Shown piece after piece: positions 15,987 through 24,822 of a stretch of 64,000 nucleotides of DNA. The DNA lies in assembly GCA_965140735.1 (NCBI GenBank), contig OZ223306.1:3968001-4032000 (forward strand), written 5' to 3'. The DNA is from Fusibacter_A sp965140735 (GTDB lineage Bacteria; Bacillota; Clostridia; Peptostreptococcales; Acidaminobacteraceae). The notes under the pieces are model-generated. The model made no database searches. It saw only the letters and a program-made list of their open reading frames with translations, and was not told the DNA's origin. Within the stretch, counting starts at the first letter, position 1; every line of letters starts with the position of its first letter. The position numbers and the translations under genes are program-made.

Positions 15987-18080
15987 ATGGTGTTTAAAGA
16001 TTTTAACAATAGATCAATACAATCTCGGATCATGAGGCTTTTGATTATCATGTCGATTACCTTGATATTAACATTAGGATCTGCATTTTATAACAACACA
16101 GTCTCTAGGGTCAAAGAATCAAAAAAAAGAGAAATGACGACACTCGCTATAGAAACAACCAATAAAATTGAACGCTTTCTCTTTGAAAGATCTGCCGATG
16201 TAAAGGTTTTAGCATTATCGAATATCCTAAATGCTGAAACTGTAAATATAGATGTTCAGAAGCATTATTTAGAAAATGTCGTGAAGGCCTATCAGACTTA
16301 TGATGAGATATTTGTTCTAGACAATTCTGGTGACTTAAGAATTACCACTAATGCTGTATCTGGAGAAGACACTGCAAGATTTTATAAGACACACTTTCTG
16401 TCAGATAAAGCGTTTGTATCTGATTATATCATTGGAGATGAATCATCTATTTTCTTTTCAGAACCCATCGTTGAAAATGGCATCAAATTAGGGGTTGTGG
16501 TTGAGAAGATGAACTTTGAATCGATCAAAGAAATCATCGATAATGTCAGAGTAGGTGCCAGAGGTCGTGCTGAACTTATAAAGCTTGGAGAGCATGAGAC
16601 ACTTGGTGCAATCGTAGGTGTAAAAGAAAAATATTCTGAAAAAGAAAAAGGGATGATTTTGACAGCAACTTATCCTGTGATTAAATACGCGACACAAAAA
16701 GATCAATGGGTTTTGACGGTGAGTCAACCGACGGATGAAGCTTATGCGATTATAAGAGATATTGAAAAGTACTTTGCGATTGTTATACTGGTTTCCTTTG
16801 TGATCGTCTATATTTTTTCAAGAGTTGTTTCACAAAGTGTGACAAGGCCTATAAGACAGTTAAAGCAGAAGATCGGTGAGATTATGAATGATCAAAAGCT
16901 CTATACATCCGATGTGGTTACAAGTGATGAAGTAAAGCATCTGACAACTACTTTTGATTTTCTCCTTGATGAACTCAATTTTATGATGCAGAAAGTTTTA
17001 GAAAAATCAGGTGAAGTGGCTTATATAAGAGAAATTAGAAGCAGTATGTCCAACTTGATAGAGCATATGCCAAATGGCATCATGACCATAGATGGCAAGG
17101 GGAAAATAACTTCAATGAATCCAGCTGCAGAAGAAATTTTAGATGTTAACTTGGTCGGTGAAAATATTTTCAAGTTACCACCAACTCATTACGAAGTCCT
17201 ATTTGATAATTTGAAAGAGAGTATGCTCAGCGATGCGACTCAAAACGAGATGCTGAATTTTGAAGACAGAAATGCATTTAGCAAGAAAATCATTATCAGT
17301 ACTTTAAAGCAGATGGATATTAACGAAGTGGTTATCGGCATGACGGTGGTTATCCAAAACTTAGAGGAAAGGCAAAAATTCGAAGAAAGTGTCATAAGGG
17401 CAAAACGGCTTTCAGAACTTGGAGTCCTTTCAGCAGGGGTCGCTCATGAAATTAGGAACCCACTGGCTTCAATAAAAGGTTATGCACAGCTTGTGCTCAG
17501 CGAACTTGGTGAAGATACACAAGCTAAAGAAGACCTTGAAATCGTTCTAAGTGAAGTGGAAAGGCTTGATAAAATTATTGATCGCTTTATGACTTTTGCA
17601 AGTCCAAATCAACCGGATCGTAAGAAAAATGATTTGGACCGTCTTATAAATGAAGTTTTACATTTACTGACGAAATCCATAAATTCAAATCAGGTTAAAG
17701 TAGAATCAAATCTTCAAATAAAAGAAAACATCTATATGGACTATGACCAAATGAAGCAAGTCATAATCAATGTTTTAATTAATGCGATTCAGGCAATGCC
17801 CAGTGGTGGACTCTTAAAAATTGACACCAGCATAAGTAGACTTTATGAGGTTTGTGAAGTCAATATAACCGATAATGGTGAGGGGATTCCAGCAGAGATG
17901 CTTGAAAAAGTATTTGCACCATTTTTTACAACAAGACAGCAAGGGACAGGGTTGGGCCTTTCCATTTGCTCAAGAATCGTCGAAAGTCATCAGGGTAGTT
18001 TTGAAATTCAAAGTAAAGAGGGCGTGGGGACACAAATCACTATTAAACTCCCGATCCGCAGAAAGGAATTGACGATATGA
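15987..18080 (+). CDS. NtrB/AtoS-like sensor histidine kinase with extracytoplasmic sensor
   Basis: 697 residues from ATG 15987, chosen because GGAGG stands 5 nt before it; an upstream in-frame ATG at 15975 lacks such a site. Order: membrane segment (about 17-36), Cache-like extracytoplasmic domain (about 40-250), second membrane segment (about 263-282), HAMP, PAS (about 355-460), HisKA with the phosphorylated His487 in VAHEIRNPLASIKGY, and HATPase with the N box, DNGEGIP and GTGLGLSI. It overlaps the NtrC-type regulator gene by 4 nt. Because amt follows under a sigma-54 promoter, it probably senses a nitrogen-related or small organic signal; the ligand is unknown. Confidence 0.9.
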   Translation: MVFKDFNNRSIQSRIMRLLIIMSITLILTLGSAFYNNTVSRVKESKKREMTTLAIETTNKIERFLFERSADVKVLALSNILNAETVNIDVQKHYLENVVKAYQTYDEIFVLDNSGDLRITTNAVSGEDTARFYKTHFLSDKAFVSDYIIGDESSIFFSEPIVENGIKLGVVVEKMNFESIKEIIDNVRVGARGRAELIKLGEHETLGAIVGVKEKYSEKEKGMILTATYPVIKYATQKDQWVLTVSQPTDEAYAIIRDIEKYFAIVILVSFVIVYIFSRVVSQSVTRPIRQLKQKIGEIMNDQKLYTSDVVTSDEVKHLTTTFDFLLDELNFMMQKVLEKSGEVAYIREIRSSMSNLIEHMPNGIMTIDGKGKITSMNPAAEEILDVNLVGENIFKLPPTHYEVLFDNLKESMLSDATQNEMLNFEDRNAFSKKIIISTLKQMDINEVVIGMTVVIQNLEERQKFEESVIRAKRLSELGVLSAGVAHEIRNPLASIKGYAQLVLSELGEDTQAKEDLEIVLSEVERLDKIIDRFMTFASPNQPDRKKNDLDRLINEVLHLLTKSINSNQVKVESNLQIKENIYMDYDQMKQVIINVLINAIQAMPSGGLLKIDTSISRLYEVCEVNITDNGEGIPAEMLEKVFAPFFTTRQQGTGLGLSICSRIVESHQGSFEIQSKEGVGTQITIKLPIRRKELTI

Positions 18081-19408
18081 AGAAGTTAACTGTTTTAATT
18101 GCAGAAGATGAGAGGAATCTTGCTCACCTTCTGGAACGTGTTTTGACTAAAGAAGGATACGAAGTGCTTTTAGCTTATGATGGTCATGAAGCGCTTGAGA
18201 TCATCAAAACAACCAAAATAGATATAGTCTTAACCGATATCAAGATGCCTAAGGTGGAAGGCATGACACTTTTAAAGCAGATTAAAGAGATGGATATGGC
18301 CATTGAAGTGATTGTCATGACTGCGTTTGCAACGATTGATACGGCTATAAATGCATTAAAGATGGGTGCTAGAGATTATATTAGAAAGCCCTTTGATATC
18401 GAAGAAATCGTGGATTCAGTCCATAAGACCAGTTTGCTGATTAAAAATGCAACATTTAATGTTGATGAGCAGTTCGCTGTTAGTGAAACAGTGGTGGCTA
18501 ACAGTCCAAAGATGAAAGCCCTTATGAAAATGGTTAAAAAAGTCTCTGGAAGTGTTGCCAATATATATATTCAGGGAGAAACTGGTGTTGGGAAAGAACT
18601 CATTGCACATGCGATTCACGAACTCAGTGATCGCAGAGAGCATCCTTTTATCAAAGTTAATTGTTCGGCTCTGCCAGAAACGTTACTTGAAAGCGAACTC
18701 TTTGGTTACGAAAAGGGTGCTTTTACAGGTGCTTTTGCTCGGAAATTAGGACGTTTTGAACTGGCAAATGGTGGCACCATCTTTTTAGATGAAATTGGAG
18801 ATATCTCCCCTTTGATTCAACTGAAATTGCTCAGAATCATACAGCAAAAGGAGCTTGAACGCCTTGGAGGCATACAGACGATTTCGCTAGATGTCCGCAT
18901 CATAACGGCGACGAATAAAGACTTGGAGTTTTTAGTCAAAGAAGGCACTTTCAGAGAAGATTTGTATTATCGCCTCAATGTAATCCCGTTAACAGTTCCA
19001 CCTTTACGCGAGAGAGCGGAAGATATTCGCGAACTCATTGAGACTTTTATGTCGATCTCTTCATCATTGTATCAGACTAAACCGAAGGTGATTGAACCAC
19101 AGGCTTTGGATGCACTTGTCCAGTATTCATGGCCCGGAAATGTTCGAGAACTTGAGAATATTATAGAGAGAATTCTCATTATAAGTGAAGAGGAATCGAT
19201 TAAATTACAAGATGTGCCACCTAAAATTTTAAAAAGGAATACTGTTCCGACGGAATCGCTTGAAGCATACAAGGAATCTGTAGAGGCGGAAATTTTAAAA
19301 AGCACCCTTGAGGATTGTGGTGGCAACATTACGAAAGCGGCAGAAAAGCTTGGCATTAGCAGACGATCTCTTCATCGCAAAATCAATAAATATAATTTAA
19401 ATGGATAG
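18077..19408 (+). CDS. NtrC-family sigma-54-dependent response regulator
   Basis: 443 residues. Receiver domain with acceptor Asp54 (VLTDIKMP) and KPF near 104; AAA+ domain with Walker A GETGVGKE (167-174) and GAFTGA (214-219), which contacts sigma-54; C-terminal Fis-type helix-turn-helix (GGNITKAAEKLGISRRSLHRKI). It shares ATGA-type overlap with the kinase gene. The next gene, amt, has a -24/-12 promoter, making it the first-choice target. Confidence 0.94.
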   Translation: MKKLTVLIAEDERNLAHLLERVLTKEGYEVLLAYDGHEALEIIKTTKIDIVLTDIKMPKVEGMTLLKQIKEMDMAIEVIVMTAFATIDTAINALKMGARDYIRKPFDIEEIVDSVHKTSLLIKNATFNVDEQFAVSETVVANSPKMKALMKMVKKVSGSVANIYIQGETGVGKELIAHAIHELSDRREHPFIKVNCSALPETLLESELFGYEKGAFTGAFARKLGRFELANGGTIFLDEIGDISPLIQLKLLRIIQQKELERLGGIQTISLDVRIITATNKDLEFLVKEGTFREDLYYRLNVIPLTVPPLRERAEDIRELIETFMSISSSLYQTKPKVIEPQALDALVQYSWPGNVRELENIIERILIISEEESIKLQDVPPKILKRNTVPTESLEAYKESVEAEILKSTLEDCGGNITKAAEKLGISRRSLHRKINKYNLNG

Positions 19409-19490
19409 AGCATGAATGGTTATTCTCAAAGATGAATGATTATAGAAAGAAGGCAATGAGCTTTTTTTAAATACATGCGCTAAAAAACAG

Positions 19491-19540
19491 AGACAGGTTT
19501 GTCACAATGAGACAGGCCTGTCTTATTTTTCTGTGACAAA
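19491..19540 (+). promoter_or_regulatory. Palindrome cluster upstream of amt: possible activator sites and terminator
   Basis: Contains the perfect 12-bp palindrome GACAGGCCTGTC (19511-19522), the related GACAGGTTTGTC (19492-19503), and an inverted repeat TTTGTCACA (19498-19506) / TGTGACAAA (19532-19540). AGACAGG/CCTGTCT followed by TATTTTT could also end the two-component operon. Located about 60-100 bp before the sigma-54 promoter, a normal place for NtrC-type enhancer sites. Confidence 0.55.
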
Positions 19541-19597
19541 TAGTACCATCAAGACAAAAATACATTGAAAAGGACGCACTCTGATCCAATTTAAGAT

Positions 19598-19612
19598 TGG
19601 CATGTGAATTGC
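19598..19612 (+). promoter_or_regulatory. Sigma-54 (-24/-12) promoter of amt
   Basis: TGGCAT-GTGAA-TTGC: GG and GC elements are separated by exactly 10 bp, matching TGGCAC-N5-TTGC with one change. It lies 42 nt before the amt ATG and directly after an NtrC-family gene. Confidence 0.85.
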
Positions 19613-19653
19613 GTATTATAATATCGTCACATATTTAACAAGGAGGAAGCGTT

Positions 19654-20868
19654 ATGGATTTCAACACAGGTAATACAGCGTTTATGCTGGTTGCTACAAG
19701 TCTCGTTATGTTTATGACACCAGGCTTAGCTTTTTTTTATGGAGGATTGGTTGGTAAAAAGGGTGTCTTGTCAATCATGATGCAAAGCTTTGTATCGCTA
19801 GGCATCACCACAATCCTATGGTTTACAGTTGGTTACTCACTTTGTTTTAGTGGGGATATTGGTGGTATTATTGGCAATTTAGATATGGCATTTTTAAATG
19901 GCGTATCGATTCATGATTCACTTTCGCCAAGCAACAATATTCCAGTGCTGGTGTTTGTAGCTTATCAAATGATGTTTGCCGTTATAACACCGGCATTAAT
20001 CACAGGTGCATTTGCAGAACGTGTTAGGTTTAAAGCGTATATCATATTCCAAATTGCTTGGTTATTGCTTGTATATTTCCCATTTACACATATGATTTGG
20101 GGCGGTGGTATCTTAGCACAATGGGGTGTGCTTGACTTTGCAGGCGGTATTGTAGTACATGCAACAGCAGGTATGGCAGCTCTTGCATCTGTTTTTTTTG
20201 TCGGGAAAAGACAATCAAAACCAACTGAGCCTCACAGTATTCCACTTATAGCGATTGGAACGGCGATCTTATGGTTTGGATGGTATGGTTTTAATGCTGG
20301 GAGTGAACTCAGAGTGGATTCTGTAACGGCATTGGCATTTTTAAACACAGATATTTCAGCTTCGTTTGCGGCGATCGTATGGCTTGCAATTGAATGGAAG
20401 ACGACTGGAAAACCTAAGTTTGTGGGTCTTTTAACAGGTGCAGTTGCAGGACTTGCAACGATTACGCCAGCAGCGGGTTTTGTGGATATGAAAACAGCAG
20501 CGCTTATTGGATGTGTTGCTTCAATTATTTGTTTTAAAGCAATAGGTCTTAAGAACAAAATGAAGTGGGATGATGCACTTGATGTTTGGGGTGTCCATGG
20601 TGTCGGCGGTATTGCAGGTGTTGTATTGCTTGGTATTTTTGGAAGTTCATCAATTAATGCTTCTGGTGCAGATGGGTTAATCTATGGTGGTGTCCATTTC
20701 TTTTTAGTTGAAGTAGGTGCAGTTTTGTTTGCATCAATATATGCATTTTTTATTTCATATGGACTCCTTTATTTAATTGATCAGATTACACCAGTGAGAG
20801 TGGATGGTAAAGATCAAGAAGCTGGTCTTGACGAAGTCCTTCATGGAGAAACAGCATATTTTATGTAA
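19654..20868 (+). CDS. amt: Ammonium transporter (Amt family)
   Basis: 404 residues, about 11 membrane segments, starting directly with the first segment and without a long signal peptide. Conserved pore features: twin histidines His169 (VVHATAGMAAL) and His315 (VWGVHGVGG), GAFAER near 118-123 and FNAGSE near 213-218. Ribosome binding site AAGGAGGAAG. No glnK (PII) gene follows, although amt-glnK pairs are usual; regulation must come from the sigma-54 promoter and any PII encoded elsewhere. Confidence 0.96.
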   Translation: MDFNTGNTAFMLVATSLVMFMTPGLAFFYGGLVGKKGVLSIMMQSFVSLGITTILWFTVGYSLCFSGDIGGIIGNLDMAFLNGVSIHDSLSPSNNIPVLVFVAYQMMFAVITPALITGAFAERVRFKAYIIFQIAWLLLVYFPFTHMIWGGGILAQWGVLDFAGGIVVHATAGMAALASVFFVGKRQSKPTEPHSIPLIAIGTAILWFGWYGFNAGSELRVDSVTALAFLNTDISASFAAIVWLAIEWKTTGKPKFVGLLTGAVAGLATITPAAGFVDMKTAALIGCVASIICFKAIGLKNKMKWDDALDVWGVHGVGGIAGVVLLGIFGSSSINASGADGLIYGGVHFFLVEVGAVLFASIYAFFISYGLLYLIDQITPVRVDGKDQEAGLDEVLHGETAYFM

Positions 20869-20892
20869 ATTCAAGTGAAGGCAGTCACTTGA

Positions 20893-21621
20893 TTATGATT
20901 TACTAGGGCGGACAAAGTAAAGATTGTTTGAATCAGAGATAGAAGCATTGAAAGCATAGCCGTCAAAGGTGACTGATTTCAATGCTTCTATTGTTTTTAT
21001 CTGCGATTTAATCATGCAGTGAAGCATACGACCACGTGCCATTTTGGCAAAGGTTGCCTTATTAGTCAGCTTACCTTGATGATCTTCTCTAAAGTGAATT
21101 GTGATTTTAGGAAGATCAACCATTTTTGAGAATTCGTTGGAAGCGAGATCAATGATGATTTCATCATCCTTAAATAAAGTTTGGATATAATCATGCCAAT
21201 GCATATATAAATTGAGATTTTTCATTTTCATTTGAAAGTCCAATCGATGAGGTCGAATAGGATCAAATGCAGAAGTCATACCGTATAAAGCACTTAAGAT
21301 GATAAGGTGCTGGTCTAGATAGTCGAGGTCATTTTTACTATAGTTTTGGATTTCTAATTGCTTAAAAACAAGACCTGTATAGGATTGAATGGCAGGAAGT
21401 TGCTCATGTTTTTCAAAGTTTTTATAGTGTGTTTTGTAATAAGTGGCTTTATCTTTATAGAGGTGCAAAAGATCTTCTAAAAGAAGATTTGATATCACTT
21501 GAGTGGTCAGTGTATCTTGCTCTGGTGAAAGGTAGGTTATATGTTTTTCAGGGATGTAACAAAGGGGTGATGTTGAAGAGGGTACTCGTTGGGTCTTACT
21601 TGGGGACAGGATTATTTTCAT
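20893..21621 (-). CDS. yaaA: YaaA-family peroxide stress protein (UPF0246)
   Basis: 242 residues covering the whole family: N-terminal MKIILSPSKTQ, GLVFKQL, LSALYG, IRPHRLDFQMKM, and a C-terminal ARGRMLHCMI segment. In E. coli YaaA limits iron-driven oxidative damage under hydrogen peroxide and binds DNA; the role in this organism is inferred from the family. Single gene, convergent with amt; a short hairpin at 20871-20891 lies between them. Confidence 0.9.
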   Translation of the reverse strand: MKIILSPSKTQRVPSSTSPLCYIPEKHITYLSPEQDTLTTQVISNLLLEDLLHLYKDKATYYKTHYKNFEKHEQLPAIQSYTGLVFKQLEIQNYSKNDLDYLDQHLIILSALYGMTSAFDPIRPHRLDFQMKMKNLNLYMHWHDYIQTLFKDDEIIIDLASNEFSKMVDLPKITIHFREDHQGKLTNKATFAKMARGRMLHCMIKSQIKTIEALKSVTFDGYAFNASISDSNNLYFVRPSKS

Positions 21622-21821
21622 ATTAAACGCCTCTCATGTAATAAATTTTTGGAAATTATTAAAGTCAACGATTATTTGATCCGATATACTATATATAGGA
21701 ATAAATTTTTATAAAGCCGAATATATTGTAGGTTTTACAAAAAAAGTGCGCATTTTTTACCTAACTTTAAACATGATATAACAAACCGTTGATACCATAA
21801 GAGTAGCAAAGGAGTGATCAT

Positions 21822-22109
21822 ATGTCAAAGGTTCTAGAGGTAAGAGGAGATTATAAGATTTTAGCGACAAATAGAGATTATGTTGTCATTAACATGACAC
21901 TAGCTTACGAAAATCACGCGCATTTTAAGTCAATCCAACCACTTTATCATTTGTTGACACTCATAGAACATGGCTTAAGGCCAACTTCGCCTTATATGAT
22001 GAAGGCGGCAAAAAGACTATTAGGCGACGGCTTTGAGAGGTTGACTCCCAAGAAGAAAAAAGAAAGTTATAATAATAATCACAGAAAATCTCGATCACGT
22101 TGTGCTTAG
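21822..22109 (+). CDS. Hypothetical protein, 95 residues
   Basis: Good ribosome binding site (AAAGGAGTGATC) before ATG 21822 and a strong terminator after the gene support a real gene. The product has no membrane segment or signal peptide; it has a mixed N-terminal part (about 1-75) and a very basic tail (KKKKESYNNNHRKSRSR). The tail could bind nucleic acid, but this is only an impression from composition. No family recognised. Confidence 0.6.
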   Translation: MSKVLEVRGDYKILATNRDYVVINMTLAYENHAHFKSIQPLYHLLTLIEHGLRPTSPYMMKAAKRLLGDGFERLTPKKKKESYNNNHRKSRSRCA

Positions 22110-22142
22110 AGATGAGCAAATAACCATTTTGAAAAAAATAAT

Positions 22143-22211
22143 ATGCGCTCTATAAACTAGACCATTATTTCTTTGAAATCTGTCTAGTTTATGGAGCGCA
22201 TTAAATTTTTT
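22143..22211. terminator. Strong terminator between the 95-residue gene and the DUF2589 gene
   Basis: Stem of about 19 bp with one mismatch (TGCGCTCTATAAACTAGAC and its complement up to 22200), followed by TTAAATTTTTTT. Convergent genes on both sides. Confidence 0.9.
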
Positions 22212-22232
22212 TGTTTGATTGTGAGGTTTACT

Positions 22233-22805
22233 CTATCCAGGAATTTGTGCACGAAGTGCTTTTTCATAACCTTCAATGATTTTTTGAAGGCCATCAGACA
22301 TATTGGCGTCATTAAATATGATTTCAAGTTTAGCAGATGCAGTTTTATCAGAGGATTCAGTGTTTTTATGAAATCTTCTTTCTTTCTTTTTAGTAGGAAA
22401 GCTTACTTTCAACACATCATTATCATCAAGAGATAGTTCTAAATCACTTGTAAATTTAAGTTCTGAAATTTGTGGCATCGAAATGGGCATTAGTGTGAGT
22501 AAAGGCACATCCACATTTTGTATTTCAAACCCTTTTGCGGTTTCTTTTGGATATTGAATCGTAACTGTTTTGGGTCTTAAAGTTTGTGTGACTTCATCAT
22601 TTAAATGGTCAGCTGAGTCTGAAAGTAAATGGGAAAGACTTTCTGGATGCGATTTTCTCTGAGCACTTCCTTCGTTAAGATTCTCCGACTCTTCTATGGT
22701 TTCAAAATAGCGATCGAGAATCTTAAGGTGCTCAGCAGACACTAATTCAACTGCTGAAAGGGAAGCATCTTGTATTGTTTTTACTAAGCTACTCAAATCT
22801 ATCAT
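22233..22805 (-). CDS. DUF2589-type protein A
   Basis: 190 residues, soluble, no signal peptide. The middle segment DVPLLTLMPISMPQISELKF and the C-terminal ASAKLEIIFNDANMSDGLQKI follow the pattern of DUF2589 proteins (a PLL-hPhP core and a final strand ending in xGLxxhh). Residues 35-75 are Ser/Glu/His-rich and probably disordered. It is last of three genes on this strand with a zinc-ribbon gene and DUF2589 protein B. The family has no established function. It is more diverged than protein B. Confidence 0.7.
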   Translation of the reverse strand: MIDLSSLVKTIQDASLSAVELVSAEHLKILDRYFETIEESENLNEGSAQRKSHPESLSHLLSDSADHLNDEVTQTLRPKTVTIQYPKETAKGFEIQNVDVPLLTLMPISMPQISELKFTSDLELSLDDNDVLKVSFPTKKKERRFHKNTESSDKTASAKLEIIFNDANMSDGLQKIIEGYEKALRAQIPG

Positions 22806-22819
22806 AATATTATCCTCAT

Positions 22820-23005
22820 TTACTTAATTGTGTTTTTAAGTTCATAAAATTTATCAAGTGCCTTTGATGCAATGGGAATGCTTTCGCTTGAAATTGAGAG
22901 AATTACCTGACATTTTGTACACTGAAAACGGGTTCCATTAATGAGTGCCACAGGGTCTATGGTAATAGGTGCGTTGCAGTTAGGGCAATTTATATTTGTA
23001 TTCAT
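22820..23005 (-). CDS. Small zinc-ribbon protein
   Basis: 61 residues. Two CxxC knuckles, CPNC (residues 8-11) and CTKC (about 29-32), separated by 17 residues, form a typical zinc ribbon; the C-terminal half is helical. It sits between the two DUF2589 genes, 14 nt before protein A, so the three are probably cotranscribed. A structural or protein-binding role is more likely than catalysis; this is inference. Confidence 0.72.
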   Translation of the reverse strand: MNTNINCPNCNAPITIDPVALINGTRFQCTKCQVILSISSESIPIASKALDKFYELKNTIK

Positions 23006-23205
23006 ATGTACTCCAATCTTTAATAAATAATTTATTTAAAAGTAATCCTGATGTCTAGTCAGGATTACTTTAGTTAAACAACAAGAATTAAACCGAAAGA
23101 TTTTCTCCGAGGCTTTTAATCGGGAAAATCATCAGTCAAAATAGGTTTAGGTCATCAAGAGATGGCTCAAATGTTGTTTAAGATCATTAGTTTTCGTCTA
23201 AGTAT

Positions 23206-23856
23206 CTATTCTGTTGTTGGCATTTCGATAGGCTGGATACTCTTTGCAAAAGCATCTAAAATTGTAGTTACACCTGAAGGAAGTGGTAATTGTCCTGCAT
23301 GGACTTTGATAGAGTAGTGTGCAGAATTACTTTTTTCATAGTGTGTATCCTTACTAGATGATTTCGTTAGATCATAACTGACACTACCTTTGATTGATGC
23401 TGAAATAAGGCCATATCGAAGCTTACCTGCCAAAGTAGCTTCGGCTGCCAGTTTAGATTCAGTTTTTGAGCTAGTATCTTCACTGTAACTTGATTTGACT
23501 TCCATATCAAATTCAACATCTACGTTGTCTACGCCCAAAGAATTTAATGGAATAATGGTTAAGAGGGGCAAATCAAATTTAGTGGTGACCGGTATGATTT
23601 TGGGATCTGCTTCTTTTTCAGTTTCACTTGGTTCTCCAGGGGTCAGAACCCCTCTTGTAAGCTGCATGGTGATCATGAGTGGTGTATAGTTACCATCATC
23701 ACCGAGTGAAAAACAAGTGTCGAGCATGAATTTAGTTTGAGTCATCGCCATCATGGAATTGGCTTTTGCAGCTGCTGTCAAAGGGCCACCGATCAAGTCG
23801 TCCATAGGAAGACCTGTAAATTGTTGTGCCATTGAAACTAATGCAGGTTGTGCCAT
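23206..23856 (-). CDS. DUF2589-type protein B
   Basis: 216 residues, no signal peptide or membrane segment. It has the full family layout: N-terminal QQFTGLPMDDLIGGPLTAA, a central LPLLTIIPLNSLGVDNVDVEF strand region followed by DMEVKSSYSED, a glycine/alanine middle, and a C-terminal VHAGQLPLPSGVTTILD. Ribosome binding site AAGGAGGTAATACA. A 200-nt gap separates it from the zinc-ribbon gene; upstream is a divergent sigma-factor gene with a near-perfect 22-bp palindrome between them. Function of the family is unknown. Confidence 0.78.
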   Translation of the reverse strand: MAQPALVSMAQQFTGLPMDDLIGGPLTAAAKANSMMAMTQTKFMLDTCFSLGDDGNYTPLMITMQLTRGVLTPGEPSETEKEADPKIIPVTTKFDLPLLTIIPLNSLGVDNVDVEFDMEVKSSYSEDTSSKTESKLAAEATLAGKLRYGLISASIKGSVSYDLTKSSSKDTHYEKSNSAHYSIKVHAGQLPLPSGVTTILDAFAKSIQPIEMPTTE

Positions 23857-23916
23857 TGTATTACCTCCTTAATTATTCAAATTCAATACATTTTGAGTTC
23901 TGAGTATAATTTTAGA

Positions 23917-23938
23917 CTAATTTGACGCGTCATATTAG
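23917..23938. promoter_or_regulatory. 22-bp near-perfect palindrome in a divergent promoter region
   Basis: CTAATTTGACG/CGTCATATTAG is symmetric except for one base pair and has a perfect TGACGCGTCA core. It overlaps the expected -35 region of the DUF2589-B gene, whose probable -10 is TATACT on the minus strand (near 23903-23908), and lies about 95 nt before the sigma-factor gene. A dimeric repressor or activator site is likely. Confidence 0.6.
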
Positions 23939-24032
23939 ATGATGAATTAGAACGTTAAAAAGTTCCATTTAGTATAAGATGATATAAATAATAGTAAATG
24001 GGTAATTATGGTTCTAAAGGGAGGAAGCAAAT

Positions 24033-24572
24033 ATGAAAAGAAAAATTGAAGATGTGTACAGATTACATTACAAACAACTTTATGGCATTGCTTATTCAAT
24101 CCTAAAAAATCATGCCGAAGCTGAAGATGTTGTATCAGAAGGCTTTCTCATTTTTTTAGAAAAATGCGATCGAGTTGATCCCCAAAAAGCACTGAATTGG
24201 CTTTATGTCGTAATTGCCAATAAAGCAAAAGAACATTATCGTATTAATCACAAATACATCCCTTTTGATTATTCAAAAGCATCAACGAGTAAAGAAGATA
24301 CTGTGCTCTTTAGTGAATGTGTTGAAAGTGTGGAAATTCATATTAATCACAGTGATTTGAAACAACAGTTGAATACTCTTATAAAAAATAACCTTAATGA
24401 AACGCAATTAAAATGTGTGAAAAGTTACTATTTTGAAGATTTGAGTTATCAAGAAATTGCTGAAAAATATAGCATTAAGGTTGGGACTGTGAAATCAAAT
24501 CTATCTAGGGGCAAAATTAAACTTAGAGATGTAGTTGTGGATGAAGAAGAATATTTAGTTTATCTACACTAA
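24033..24572 (+). CDS. RNA polymerase ECF-like sigma factor
   Basis: 179 residues. Sigma-70 region 2 (about 5-70: YRLHYKQLYGIAYSILKNHAEAEDVVSEGF, broken here as a description of the helix pair) and region 4 with helix-turn-helix SYQEIAEKYSIKVGTVKSNLSRGK (about 145-168). No region 1 or 3. No anti-sigma factor gene follows; a terminator does. It is divergent from the DUF2589/zinc-ribbon genes across a palindromic site and may control them. GGGAGGAAGC ribosome binding site. Confidence 0.85.
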   Translation: MKRKIEDVYRLHYKQLYGIAYSILKNHAEAEDVVSEGFLIFLEKCDRVDPQKALNWLYVVIANKAKEHYRINHKYIPFDYSKASTSKEDTVLFSECVESVEIHINHSDLKQQLNTLIKNNLNETQLKCVKSYYFEDLSYQEIAEKYSIKVGTVKSNLSRGKIKLRDVVVDEEEYLVYLH

Positions 24573-24620
24573 GTACATATGTAAAATATGCCTTATAGTG
24601 TTAACAAGGTGTATAGACAT

Positions 24621-24670
24621 AGGCACAACGATCACGTATGGCTAAATGTGATTGTAGTGCTTTTTTTTTC
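24621..24670 (+). terminator. Terminator of the sigma-factor gene
   Basis: Stem GCACAACGATCAC/GTGATTGTAGTGC with few mismatches followed by nine T. Confidence 0.88.
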
Positions 24671-24822
24671 TTAATGATAAATTGTCTTTAGAAGAAGTGT
24701 TGTTTTCGATATAGAGAAAGTTAAAAAAAAACAATTATAATGTTAGATAGAAATAAAAATGGGTAAAAATTAAATGATGGCTCTATATAACCTTAACACT
24801 TTCTAAGTGGGGAGGAAGAGTA

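Noticed and set aside
20871..20891. Hairpin after amt as a terminator
   Set aside because: 8-bp TCAAGTGA/TCACTTGA stem but no T-run; evidence too weak to annotate as terminator.
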